64,000 bases of DNA, taken from the NCBI GenBank assembly GCA_036130055.1, contig JAYYOR010000013.1:1-64000 (forward strand). Direction: 5' to 3'. Both the position numbers and the translations under genes were made by a program. Source of the stretch: TMED69 sp036130055 (GTDB taxonomy: Bacteria; Pseudomonadota; Gammaproteobacteria; Ga0077536). This document shows positions 29,356 through 37,313 of the stretch, one piece after another. The notes beneath the pieces were generated by a model that saw only the letters and a list, made by a program, of their open reading frames with translations, made no database searches and was not told the origin of the DNA. Positions within the stretch are counted from its first letter, which is position 1. Each line of letters starts with the position of its first letter.

Positions 29356-30645
29356 ATGGAAAAAAATTTTTACTCATCAATGCGACAACAGGACCCCGAA
29401 TTCTTTGCACTATTAAGTGAAGAAGTTGCTAGGCAAGAGGAACATATCGAATTAATAGCTTCTGAAAACTACGCTAGTCCCGCTGTTATGGAAGCCTGCG
29501 GAACACTTTTAACTAACAAATATGCGGAAGGCTATCCTGGTAAAAGATATTATGGAGGTTGTGAGTATGTTGATAAAATAGAGAATCTAGCCATTGAGAG
29601 AGCGAAAAAACTTTTTAAAGTAGAATATGTCAATGTTCAACCGCACTCAGGCTCGCAAGCAAATGCAGCTGTATTTTTGGCCTTGTTGAAACCTGGTGAT
29701 ACTATATTAGGAATGGGACTTTCTGATGGCGGACATTTGACCCATGGATCTACAGTAAATTTTTCTGGAAAAATTTACCAATCTGTGACTTATGGCGTTG
29801 ACCATGAAACTGGACTAATAAATTATAACAAACTTAATGATTTAGCTGTTAAGCATAATCCAAAAATTATTATTGGAGGATTTTCAGCCTATTCGAGATT
29901 AATTGATTGGAAGAAACTTAAAGATATTGCAAATGAGGTGGGAGCTTTTTTAATGGCAGATATTGCACATGTAGCTGGTTTGGTGGCTACAGGACTTTAT
30001 CCAAGCCCTGTAGATTTTGCTGATGTTGTTACATCCACCACTCACAAGACTCTTAGAGGGCCTAGGTCCGGTATAATCATGTCCAATAATTCTACACTTT
30101 TTAGAAAATTCAATTCAGCTGTGTTTCCAGGTTCACAAGGAGGGCCTTTGATGCATGTGATTGGAGCCAAAGCTATCGCCTTCCAAGAAGCACTTGAAAA
30201 TAGTTTTTGTTCCTATCAAGAACAAGTATTATCTAATGCAAAAATAATGGCAGACACTTTCTCGACTAGGTCATATGACGTTGTTTCCGGAGGGACTGAT
30301 AATCACTTAATTTTATTAGATTTAACCAAACACAAGATAACAGGTAAAGCGGCCGAGGAAGCTCTCGGTCAGGCGAATATAACGGTCAACAAAAATTCAG
30401 TTCCTAATGATAAAGAGTCACCTTTTGTGACTAGCGGTATAAGAATTGGTACCCCAGCAATAACAACGCGCGGATTTAAACAAGCAGAAGCTAAAATCGT
30501 TGCTGATTGGATCTGTAATATTTTAGATAGTGAATGTGACAAGCGGATAATCGACGAGGTAAAACAGAATGTCCTACGTTTGTGCAATGATTACCCTGTA
30601 TACTCTACTAAAAATAAAAAAATACAGGTAGCGATGTCTGGATAA
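29356..30645 (+). CDS. glyA: serine hydroxymethyltransferase
   Basis: PLP enzyme that interconverts serine and glycine and loads tetrahydrofolate with one-carbon units. 429 residues, slightly longer than the usual 417-420. Motifs are ELIASENYASPAVMEA, NKYAEGYPGKRYYGG, QPHSGSQANAAVF, DIAHVAGL, the PLP lysine in STTHKTLRGPRSG, and FPGSQGGPLMHVI. nrdR follows after 11 bases, the common glyA-nrdR-ribD order. Confidence 0.98.
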   Translation: MEKNFYSSMRQQDPEFFALLSEEVARQEEHIELIASENYASPAVMEACGTLLTNKYAEGYPGKRYYGGCEYVDKIENLAIERAKKLFKVEYVNVQPHSGSQANAAVFLALLKPGDTILGMGLSDGGHLTHGSTVNFSGKIYQSVTYGVDHETGLINYNKLNDLAVKHNPKIIIGGFSAYSRLIDWKKLKDIANEVGAFLMADIAHVAGLVATGLYPSPVDFADVVTSTTHKTLRGPRSGIIMSNNSTLFRKFNSAVFPGSQGGPLMHVIGAKAIAFQEALENSFCSYQEQVLSNAKIMADTFSTRSYDVVSGGTDNHLILLDLTKHKITGKAAEEALGQANITVNKNSVPNDKESPFVTSGIRIGTPAITTRGFKQAEAKIVADWICNILDSECDKRIIDEVKQNVLRLCNDYPVYSTKNKKIQVAMSG

Positions 30646-30656
30646 AGAGCTTAAAT

Positions 30657-31151
30657 ATGCGCTGCCCTTTTTGTTTTTTTGAAGATACAAAAGTAGTAGA
30701 CTCGAGGCTGCAACCAGGTGGCGATCAAATTCGACGGCGCCGAGAGTGTCTGCAATGCAATACTCGTTTCACAACCTACGAAAGTGCTCTTCTTATACTT
30801 CCTAGAGTGGTAAAAAATGATGGAAGAAGGGAGTCTTTTTCGGAGGATAAATTACGAACGAGTTTCCTCAAAGCATTAGAAAAAAGATCAATTGATACAA
30901 GCAGAATAGAAGAGCAAATCGATAATATAAAAATTATTTTAAGAAAACGTGGTGATAAAGAAATTCGTTCAAGTGAAATTGGAAAACTGGTAATGTCCTC
31001 TTTAAGGGTTTTAGACAGGGTTGCTTATGTTCGTTTTGCTTCAGTTTACCGGAGTTTCGAAGATGTTAAGGCGTTTCTGGACGAAGTAAAGATGTTGGAG
31101 GAAGATTTGTTAGAATTAGATAGTGCGCAACTAGAATTATTAAAACGCTGA
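30657..31151 (+). CDS. nrdR: transcriptional repressor NrdR
   Basis: Regulator of ribonucleotide reductase genes, 164 residues. The N-terminal zinc ribbon (MRCPFCFFEDTKVVDSR and RRRRECLQCNTRFTTYE, four cysteines) binds NrdR boxes. The ATP-cone (about residues 48-138) senses ATP/dATP. Sits between glyA and ribD. Confidence 0.96.
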   Translation: MRCPFCFFEDTKVVDSRLQPGGDQIRRRRECLQCNTRFTTYESALLILPRVVKNDGRRESFSEDKLRTSFLKALEKRSIDTSRIEEQIDNIKIILRKRGDKEIRSSEIGKLVMSSLRVLDRVAYVRFASVYRSFEDVKAFLDEVKMLEEDLLELDSAQLELLKR

Positions 31152-31163
31152 AGGTTTTTGATT

Positions 31164-32264
31164 TTGATTTATGATGAAACGCATAAAGCTAATATGAATG
31201 TAGCTTTTGAAGAGGCTAAAAAAGGGATTTTTTCTTCGGCGCCAAATCCATCTGTGGGTTGTGTGATTGTTAAAGAAGGGAAAATCATTGCGAGAGGATT
31301 TCATGCAAAATGTGGTTCCGATCACGCCGAAGTGGTCGCTTTAAAACAGGCCGGAAAGCAGGCAGCTGGTGGTTACTGTTACGTGACATTAGAACCTTGT
31401 AACCATATTGGTAGAACAGGGCGTTGTACGGATGCATTAATTGACGCTAAAGTGAAGGCTGTGATTGCGGCAATTAGAGACCCAAACCCTGCAGTCGAAG
31501 GCGATGGAATTGAGCGTTTAAAAAGAGCTGGAATAGATGTATTAGTTGACGTAGAGAGGGAATTTGCGGAAGAATTCTACAAAAACTATTTATTTAGAGT
31601 TAAAAACAACCGGCCGTTGGTCAAATTAAAAATTGGAATGAGCATTGATGCTTCTTCAGCCATGAAAAGCGGTGAAAGTAAATGGATAACAAGTAAATCT
31701 TCAAGAGAAGATGTACAATTTCTAAGAGCAGCTTCGTGTGTGATTTTAACAGGAGTAGGCACTGTGACAAGCGATAACCCTTCGCTCAATGTGAGGCATC
31801 CTAATATTTTTATGAATGGTAGGCAGCCCACTAGAGTAGTTTTGGATTCTAATCTTAGCATTAATATTGAGTCAAAAATTCTAAATGATAATGAGAAAAC
31901 AATAATATTTACATGTTCTCAAAACGCAAAATCAGTTAAAAAATTAAGAATGCAAGGTTCTGAAGTTTACAAATTGCCAGAGCATGATAAACGGGTTGAC
32001 CTTCAACAAGTATTTCATAGATTAAATCAAATGAATATTAATCAAGTTTTGGTAGAAGCGGGCAGTCTTTTGACATCTAAAATTTTATCAACTGACTACT
32101 GGGATGAACTAATTATCTATATAGCACCCAAGCTCTTAGGTAATGAGTCTCGTTCTGCAATAAAAATTAAGTCTCCTGAGAGGTTGTGCCAAGCCAAAAA
32201 CCTTGAATTAATAGACGTCAAGCCATTTGATGATGATGTTAGGTTGACTTACAGAAAAATTTAG
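31164..32264 (+). CDS. ribD: bifunctional pyrimidine deaminase / reductase, riboflavin synthesis
   Basis: Second and third steps of riboflavin synthesis. About 366 residues: deaminase (about 1-145, zinc motifs GSDHAEVVAL and PCNHIGRTGRC) followed by the NADPH reductase (about 146-366, LKIGMSIDASSAM, VLVEAGSLL). The start is uncommon. TTG at 31164 lies 9 bases after AAGG and keeps the first helix; TTG 31158 is an alternative, and ATG 31194 would cut into the conserved helix. Confidence 0.94.
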   Translation: MIYDETHKANMNVAFEEAKKGIFSSAPNPSVGCVIVKEGKIIARGFHAKCGSDHAEVVALKQAGKQAAGGYCYVTLEPCNHIGRTGRCTDALIDAKVKAVIAAIRDPNPAVEGDGIERLKRAGIDVLVDVEREFAEEFYKNYLFRVKNNRPLVKLKIGMSIDASSAMKSGESKWITSKSSREDVQFLRAASCVILTGVGTVTSDNPSLNVRHPNIFMNGRQPTRVVLDSNLSINIESKILNDNEKTIIFTCSQNAKSVKKLRMQGSEVYKLPEHDKRVDLQQVFHRLNQMNINQVLVEAGSLLTSKILSTDYWDELIIYIAPKLLGNESRSAIKIKSPERLCQAKNLELIDVKPFDDDVRLTYRKI

Positions 32265-32267
32265 AGG
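32263..32267 (+). promoter_or_regulatory. ribosome binding site deciding the TTG start of ribE
   Basis: AGAGG lies 9 bases before TTG at 32277, straddling the ribD stop codon. The next codons give FTGIV, the invariant riboflavin synthase N-terminus, so TTG is the true start. Confidence 0.65.
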
Positions 32268-32276
32268 AACAATAAA

Positions 32277-32873
32277 TTGTTTACAGGTATTGTTAGTGCG
32301 GTGGGCTGCATCTCAAAAAAATTAGCAGATGGTAATTCGATGAAATTAGAAATAACCTGTCCGAACTTTGATACAGGTGACATCGAATTAGGTGATTCAA
32401 TTTCGGTTTCGGGTGCCTGCTTAACCGTTGTAGATAAAAGTCTAAATAGTTTTTCGGTCGACGTTTCAATAGAAACCTTAAACCAAACTACACTTGGCGA
32501 AAAAACCGAGGGTGCATATGTGAACCTAGAAAAATCAATGAAAGCGAATGACAGGTTTGGAGGTCATATTGTAACTGGACATGTCGACAATAAAGCAAAA
32601 GTTATCAAAAGAAGAAATTTATCTAATTATGTATCTTTTCAAATTGAGCCTCCGAAAGAGTTTATGAAATATATTGCAAAAAAAGGCTCCGTCTGTATTG
32701 ATGGTGTCAGCCTAACGGTAAACGATACTTCGGACAATTTTTTTGAATTATTGCTTATACCCCACACCCTAAAAATAACTACACTCGGAGGATTAGAGGA
32801 GTCAAACTTAGTAAACCTGGAGATCGATTTGATTGCAAGATACTTAGAGAAATTAACATATAGCAGGGATTAA
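32277..32873 (+). CDS. ribE: riboflavin synthase, alpha chain
   Basis: Dismutates two 6,7-dimethyl-8-ribityllumazine molecules to riboflavin. 198 residues made of two homologous beta-barrel halves. MFTGIV at the N-terminus, SVSGACLTVV in the first half and SVCIDGVSLTVND in the second are typical. It starts with TTG. Located between ribD and ribB in a complete run of riboflavin genes apart from ribA. Confidence 0.95.
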   Translation: MFTGIVSAVGCISKKLADGNSMKLEITCPNFDTGDIELGDSISVSGACLTVVDKSLNSFSVDVSIETLNQTTLGEKTEGAYVNLEKSMKANDRFGGHIVTGHVDNKAKVIKRRNLSNYVSFQIEPPKEFMKYIAKKGSVCIDGVSLTVNDTSDNFFELLLIPHTLKITTLGGLEESNLVNLEIDLIARYLEKLTYSRD

Positions 32874-32894
32874 TTGTATTCGGACTAATATATA

Positions 32895-34025
32895 ATGAAA
32901 TTGAATTCTACCGAAGAACTTATTGATGATATCAAAAAGGGCAAAATGATCATCGTTATGGACGATGAGGATAGAGAAAACGAGGGAGATTTTATAGTTG
33001 CCGCTGAATTCTGTAATGCGGAACATGTGAACTTTATGGCCAAACACGGAAGAGGATTGATATGTTTAACCTTAACCGAAGAGAGATGCCAGCAACTGAA
33101 TATACCTTTGATGGTAAGAAGTTCAATGGATGTTCATTCCACTAACTTTACTGTTTCGATAGAGGCATCGAGAGGTGTGACCACGGGCATATCAGCAGCA
33201 GATCGAGCGAAAACCATTGAAACTGCTATTAAGGCGAATGCTAAACCCTCAGATTTAACACAGCCTGGCCATATTTTTCCTTTGATGGCTCAACCCGGAG
33301 GGGTGTTAACTCGAGCTGGCCATACGGAGGCTGGTTGCGATTTTGCCAAATGTGCGAATTTAGAACCAGCAGCTGCTATAGTAGAAATACTTAATGATGA
33401 TGGAACGATGGCACGTCGACCAGATTTAGAGAAGATTGCCCAAAAATTTAAGCTAAAAATAGGCACTATTGCCGACTTAATTAAATTTAGAGTAAAAAAT
33501 GAACGTACGATTTCAAGGCTTGCATCACGTAAATTAGAAATCCGAGGCACTAAATTTGAGTTGATTACTTACACGGATTCTTTAAGTGAGGCGACACATT
33601 TTGCACTAACGAAAGGGAATGTCAATTCGAAAAATCCGGTCTATGTAAGGGTGCAAACGCAAAGCAAATTAGGCGATATTGGTCATTTGGTCGACAATAG
33701 TAGTCGAACTTATATTGATAAAATAATGCAATTTATTTCAGAAAAAGATGCTGGCGTATTAGTTATGTTGGCAAATTATGGGAGAAATGGAGATATAATA
33801 AATTTATTAGAGGATAGTTCAATAGAAAATTCCTCAAAATCGAGTGATAATTTGGTAATGAATTGGAGGCGGATTGGGACTGGTAGCCAGATACTGAGGG
33901 ATTTGGGAGTCCAGAAAATGAAAGTCATTGGGCAAAAGCACAAATACCATGCAATATCAGGGTTTGGCTTAGAGGTAATAGAACATATACAGTTGAGTAA
34001 AATTAATGAAAACGAGTCAAGTTGA
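32895..34025 (+). CDS. ribB: 3,4-dihydroxy-2-butanone 4-phosphate synthase with degenerate RibA-like domain
   Basis: 376 residues. The N-terminal DHBP synthase domain (about 1-200) is intact: DDEDRENEGDF, HGRGLICL, RAGHTEAGCD. The C-terminal half is related to GTP cyclohydrolase II but lacks the zinc-binding cysteine cluster and catalytic motifs, so it is unlikely to hydrolyse GTP. The same RibB-plus-inactive-RibA layout is known in other gammaproteobacteria. A functional ribA should be elsewhere. Confidence 0.92.
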   Translation: MKLNSTEELIDDIKKGKMIIVMDDEDRENEGDFIVAAEFCNAEHVNFMAKHGRGLICLTLTEERCQQLNIPLMVRSSMDVHSTNFTVSIEASRGVTTGISAADRAKTIETAIKANAKPSDLTQPGHIFPLMAQPGGVLTRAGHTEAGCDFAKCANLEPAAAIVEILNDDGTMARRPDLEKIAQKFKLKIGTIADLIKFRVKNERTISRLASRKLEIRGTKFELITYTDSLSEATHFALTKGNVNSKNPVYVRVQTQSKLGDIGHLVDNSSRTYIDKIMQFISEKDAGVLVMLANYGRNGDIINLLEDSSIENSSKSSDNLVMNWRRIGTGSQILRDLGVQKMKVIGQKHKYHAISGFGLEVIEHIQLSKINENESS

Positions 34026-34479
34026 CCACATGTCATTTGATATAAGTCAGGAAATTAAGGTACAAATAGTTTGGTCTAGATATAATTACGATGTGGTTGA
34101 TATCTTAAGAAGAAGTTGTATCGACAGTCTTCAAAAAATTGATGATACGGCTATTAAAATTGAGGAAAATGATGTGCCCGGAGCGTATGAAATACCAGTG
34201 CTGGCGAAAAACCTGATCCTGAGAAAGCAGCCTGATGTGATAATTGCATTAGGTGCGATTATAAGAGGTGAAACATTTCACTTTGAAATTGTTGCAAATA
34301 GCTGTTCTCATTGTTTGTCTTCCTTATCTATAAGTTATGGAATTCCGATAGTATTTGGTGTGCTTACTGTTGAAAATATGGACCAAGCGATTTATAGGGC
34401 TGATCCAGCTAGAGGAAATAAAGGTGGTGAGTCGGCGAAGACTGCTATCGAGATGGTTCAAAAAATAAGATCGTTTTGA
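34006..34479 (+). CDS. ribH: 6,7-dimethyl-8-ribityllumazine synthase
   Basis: Condenses DHBP and the ribityl-pyrimidine; usually forms a capsid-like or pentameric assembly. 157 residues. Seen are VPGAYEIPVLAK, GAIIRGETFHFE with the catalytic histidine, and PIVFGVLTVENMDQA. The ATG at 34006 overlaps ribB by 20 bases; ATG at 34030 is also possible. Just upstream of nusB, as usual. Confidence 0.95.
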   Translation: MKTSQVDHMSFDISQEIKVQIVWSRYNYDVVDILRRSCIDSLQKIDDTAIKIEENDVPGAYEIPVLAKNLILRKQPDVIIALGAIIRGETFHFEIVANSCSHCLSSLSISYGIPIVFGVLTVENMDQAIYRADPARGNKGGESAKTAIEMVQKIRSF

Positions 34480-34480
34480 A

Positions 34481-34888
34481 GTGACTTCGGCTATTTTCAA
34501 GAAAGTTCTTTCTCGTAGATTAGCAGTTCAAGCCCTTTATCAATGGCAACTGAATGAACAACCAATTGAAACAGTTATTGAGGAGTTTAAAGGTACTAGT
34601 CTGTTCCGAAATATAGATCCAGAATATTTTATATATCTATTAACGAACATAGGTTCAAATTTTGATCAATTAAAAGAAATAGTTGATAAAGTAAGCGATC
34701 TTTCTTGGGAACAAATACAGCCTGTCGAGAAGGGAGTAATACTGATTGGTGCTTTAGAGCTTCGTTCTGGCTTATTAGATCCTAGTATCACAATAAACGA
34801 GTGTGTGGAGCTTTCCAAACATTTTGGTTCTGAAGAAGGTTATAAGTTTATAAATGGCGTACTTGATTCTATAAAAATGGGGCTATAA
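34481..34888 (+). CDS. nusB: transcription antitermination factor NusB
   Basis: rRNA antitermination protein that pairs with NusE (S10) on boxA RNA. 135 residues, all-helical family pattern: SRRLAVQALYQWQ at the N-terminus and ECVELSKHFGSEEGYKFINGVLD at the C-terminus. The start is GTG, one base after the ribH stop. Confidence 0.94.
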   Translation: MTSAIFKKVLSRRLAVQALYQWQLNEQPIETVIEEFKGTSLFRNIDPEYFIYLLTNIGSNFDQLKEIVDKVSDLSWEQIQPVEKGVILIGALELRSGLLDPSITINECVELSKHFGSEEGYKFINGVLDSIKMGL

Positions 34889-34904
34889 GCCCGCATGAAT
34901 ATTT

Positions 34905-35867
34905 ATGATGAAAGAAAAAGAAATAATAGACAAATTTTTTGTTTCCTTTCATGATTCAAAACTTCCCTCCGATATAAAAAAAGGGGTGGGAGACGATGCT
35001 GCCATTTTATCAGTTGGAAATGAAATGTTAGCTGTAAGTGTGGATACAGTGATAGAGGGTGTTCATTTCTATCCCGGAATTACTGCAGAGAATTTAGGTT
35101 TTCGTTCAGTTGCAGTCGCTTTGAGTGACATGGCCGCAATGTGTGCCGTTCCAAAGTACATTACTTTATCTTTATCGTTAGAAAAAGCCGAATTTTTTTG
35201 GATGGATGGTTTTTTGAGCGGGGTTAAAAGTTGTCTTAATCAATTTGACTGTTATTTAGTCGGGGGGGACACAGTCAAAGGCCCATTGTCGGTTAGTGTT
35301 CAAGTAATCGGAGTCTGCGAGTTAGAGCCTATTTATAGAAGCGGTGCTAAAGAAGGCGAATTGGTTGCAGTAACTGGCTTTTTTGGGTGCGCTAAAACCG
35401 CCCTCTCTTTTTTAAAAAAAGAAAAGCAGAAAACGTCAAATATAGAATATGTTCTAGATAAGTACCATAAGCCATCTCCGAGAATTAATGTAGCTAGTAG
35501 GCTCGGAGGTTATATTTCTTCGGCGATTGATATATCTGACGGGCTAATATCTGATATTGGTCACATAGCCCAGCAGAGTAATAAAAAAATAAATCTTTTT
35601 TTGGAAAAAATACCGATTGACCCTATAATTTTAAGATTGTTATCGAAAGAGGAGGCAGTTCGTAACGCCCTAACGGGGGGGGACGATTATGAGCTCGCTT
35701 TTACTTTTAATAGGAAAAATTTAGAGGATATTGAAAAAATCGGGAAAAAGTTTGGCATTCCGATAACAGTTATAGGCGCTGTTGAAAGCGGCCAAGGAGT
35801 GAACGTCTTAGATCAAAATGGAAACGCGCTTAACCATAGTTTTAAAGAAGGGTTTGATCATTTTTGA
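34905..35867 (+). CDS. thiL: thiamine-monophosphate kinase
   Basis: Makes thiamine diphosphate from thiamine monophosphate. 320 residues, AIRS-like fold. GVGDDAAIL, SVDTVIEGVHF, SDMAAM, VGGDTVKG, DISDGLISD and GGDDYELAF are conserved. The nusB-thiL order is standard but pgpA, which normally follows, is replaced by an aldolase gene. Two of the conserved GGD motifs are encoded by G7 and G8 runs, rare in this AT-rich window. Confidence 0.95.
   Translation: MMKEKEIIDKFFVSFHDSKLPSDIKKGVGDDAAILSVGNEMLAVSVDTVIEGVHFYPGITAENLGFRSVAVALSDMAAMCAVPKYITLSLSLEKAEFFWMDGFLSGVKSCLNQFDCYLVGGDTVKGPLSVSVQVIGVCELEPIYRSGAKEGELVAVTGFFGCAKTALSFLKKEKQKTSNIEYVLDKYHKPSPRINVASRLGGYISSAIDISDGLISDIGHIAQQSNKKINLFLEKIPIDPIILRLLSKEEAVRNALTGGDDYELAFTFNRKNLEDIEKIGKKFGIPITVIGAVESGQGVNVLDQNGNALNHSFKEGFDHF
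35262..35268 (+). repeat. G7 homopolymer inside thiL
   Basis: Seven consecutive G bases encode part of VGGD. Such tracts are prone to slippage, which here would frameshift thiL. Confidence 0.6.
35675..35682 (+). repeat. G8 homopolymer inside thiL
   Basis: Eight consecutive G bases encode part of the conserved TGGDDYEL motif. It is the second long G tract in the same gene. Confidence 0.6.
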
Positions 35868-35881
35868 TAAAGGCTTTTAAA

Positions 35882-36655
35882 ATGAAAAAAATTTTTAGTC
35901 ACGCAGGACAGTTTAAGCAAAAGATAGCGACTCAAGACCTGCTGTTTGGAACAAGGATTAGTCTAAATAGTCTAGCAACAACTGAGTCTTTGGGACTCTT
36001 GCCCTTCGACTGGTTTTTTATAGACATGGAACATACCGAAGTTCCTGAATCAAAATTGAGTACAATTTTGGTTACTTTACGAGATAAACCTTGCCTGGTT
36101 CGAATTGCAAAAAATGATGAAGTTTATATAAAAAGAGCACTGGACGCTGGAGCTGAAGGATTAATAATTCCGAAGGTGAGTAATTCTGTAGATGCGAAAA
36201 ATGCGGTACGGTCTTCGAAGGTTTATCCGTTGGGTGACAGAGGTATTGGTCTTGCTCGAAGTAATGGCTTCGGTGATAATTTGGAGGCTTATTTAAAAAG
36301 CGCCAATTCGGACTTTTTGTTGATTGCTCAAATAGAAGATAAGGACGGAGTTAAAAATATAGATTCTATACTTGATGTGGAGGGTATAGACGCTGTATTT
36401 GTCGGTCCCTATGATCTTTCCATTAGTTTAGGTGTAGCTAATCAATTCGAAAGTACTGAATTTTTAGAATCAATTGAAGAGGTTATACGAAGTTGTAAAG
36501 AAAAAGAAAAGCCAATAGGAATATTTGAAACAAAAAAAAATAAAATTAATGATTTAATAAATAAAGGATTCACGTTTTTTTGTCTATCTAGCGACATTAG
36601 TTTTCTAATTACAGAAGCTAAAAATAATATTTTAGATATAAAAGGTAAGTTTTGA
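35882..36655 (+). CDS. HpcH/HpaI-family aldolase
   Basis: Class II (metal-dependent) aldolase of the 2-keto-3-deoxy / 4-hydroxy-2-oxo acid type, about 257 residues. The catalytic pattern is complete: IDMEHTEV with the base histidine, VRI, YPLGDRGIGLAR, the metal glutamate in QIEDKDG, and VFVGPYDLSISLG. These enzymes usually release pyruvate and an aldehyde. The start was taken at ATG 35882, with AAAGG upstream; the frame is open back to a TTG overlapping thiL. First gene of a three-gene cassette. Confidence 0.88.
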   Translation: MKKIFSHAGQFKQKIATQDLLFGTRISLNSLATTESLGLLPFDWFFIDMEHTEVPESKLSTILVTLRDKPCLVRIAKNDEVYIKRALDAGAEGLIIPKVSNSVDAKNAVRSSKVYPLGDRGIGLARSNGFGDNLEAYLKSANSDFLLIAQIEDKDGVKNIDSILDVEGIDAVFVGPYDLSISLGVANQFESTEFLESIEEVIRSCKEKEKPIGIFETKKNKINDLINKGFTFFCLSSDISFLITEAKNNILDIKGKF

Positions 36656-36656
36656 A

Positions 36657-37313
36657 ATGAGCCATTTTGAAAAATTAAAAAAAATTAGTAGTTCTTCTCT
36701 GGCTGATGCCGATAAAACAATTAGATGTTTGAATCACCATATTATGCGATATAACGGCGATGAAATTATGGTTGGAAAAGCCCGAGTAGTTAAGGTTCAT
36801 AACGATTTTTTAGGTGTGTTGACGGCTCTTGCCGATGCCAAATCTGGCGAGGTGCTGGTGGTTAATGCTTCGGCAACTTACGATGCTGTTCTCGGAGGCC
36901 TATTTTGTACCGAAGCCCAACGAAAGGGTTTGTCAGGTTTAGTTGTAGATGGTTTGATTCGAGATATAGATTACATTAAGACGCTTCAAATACCAGTCTA
37001 TGCAAAGGGTTGTCGATCGTCAGCTGGTTCAACTAACGCTATTCCAGTAGAGCAAACTGAAATTTTTTGTGGAGGGGTACGTGTATCTACTGGAGATATT
37101 TTGGTAGGGGATGGCGATGGTGTTGTAGTTATTGATCCAAATGATTTAAACGAAACGGTTCGGATTGCTGCCGAGATTGAAAGAAAAGAAAGCATTATTT
37201 TAAAAAAGCTAAAGGCTGGAGTAACTTTGTCTAGTATGTTAAACCTCGAACAGCACCTAGAAGAATTAAAACAGGAAAGTGAGAGTTACTTGGGATTTGT
37301 CATTGATGAGTAA
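36657..37313 (+). CDS. RraA-like / HMG-CHA-type aldolase family protein
   Basis: 218 residues of the RraA / demethylmenaquinone-methyltransferase-like fold. The signature LGGLFCTEAQRKGLSGLVV, with the arginine-aspartate pair in DGLIRDID, is kept, so metal-dependent lyase activity (4-hydroxy-4-methyl-2-oxoglutarate or oxaloacetate type) is plausible. The context (aldolase before, ThDP enzyme after) suggests catabolism rather than RNase E control. ATG one base after the aldolase stop; overlaps the next gene by 8 bases. Confidence 0.82.
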   Translation: MSHFEKLKKISSSSLADADKTIRCLNHHIMRYNGDEIMVGKARVVKVHNDFLGVLTALADAKSGEVLVVNASATYDAVLGGLFCTEAQRKGLSGLVVDGLIRDIDYIKTLQIPVYAKGCRSSAGSTNAIPVEQTEIFCGGVRVSTGDILVGDGDGVVVIDPNDLNETVRIAAEIERKESIILKKLKAGVTLSSMLNLEQHLEELKQESESYLGFVIDE

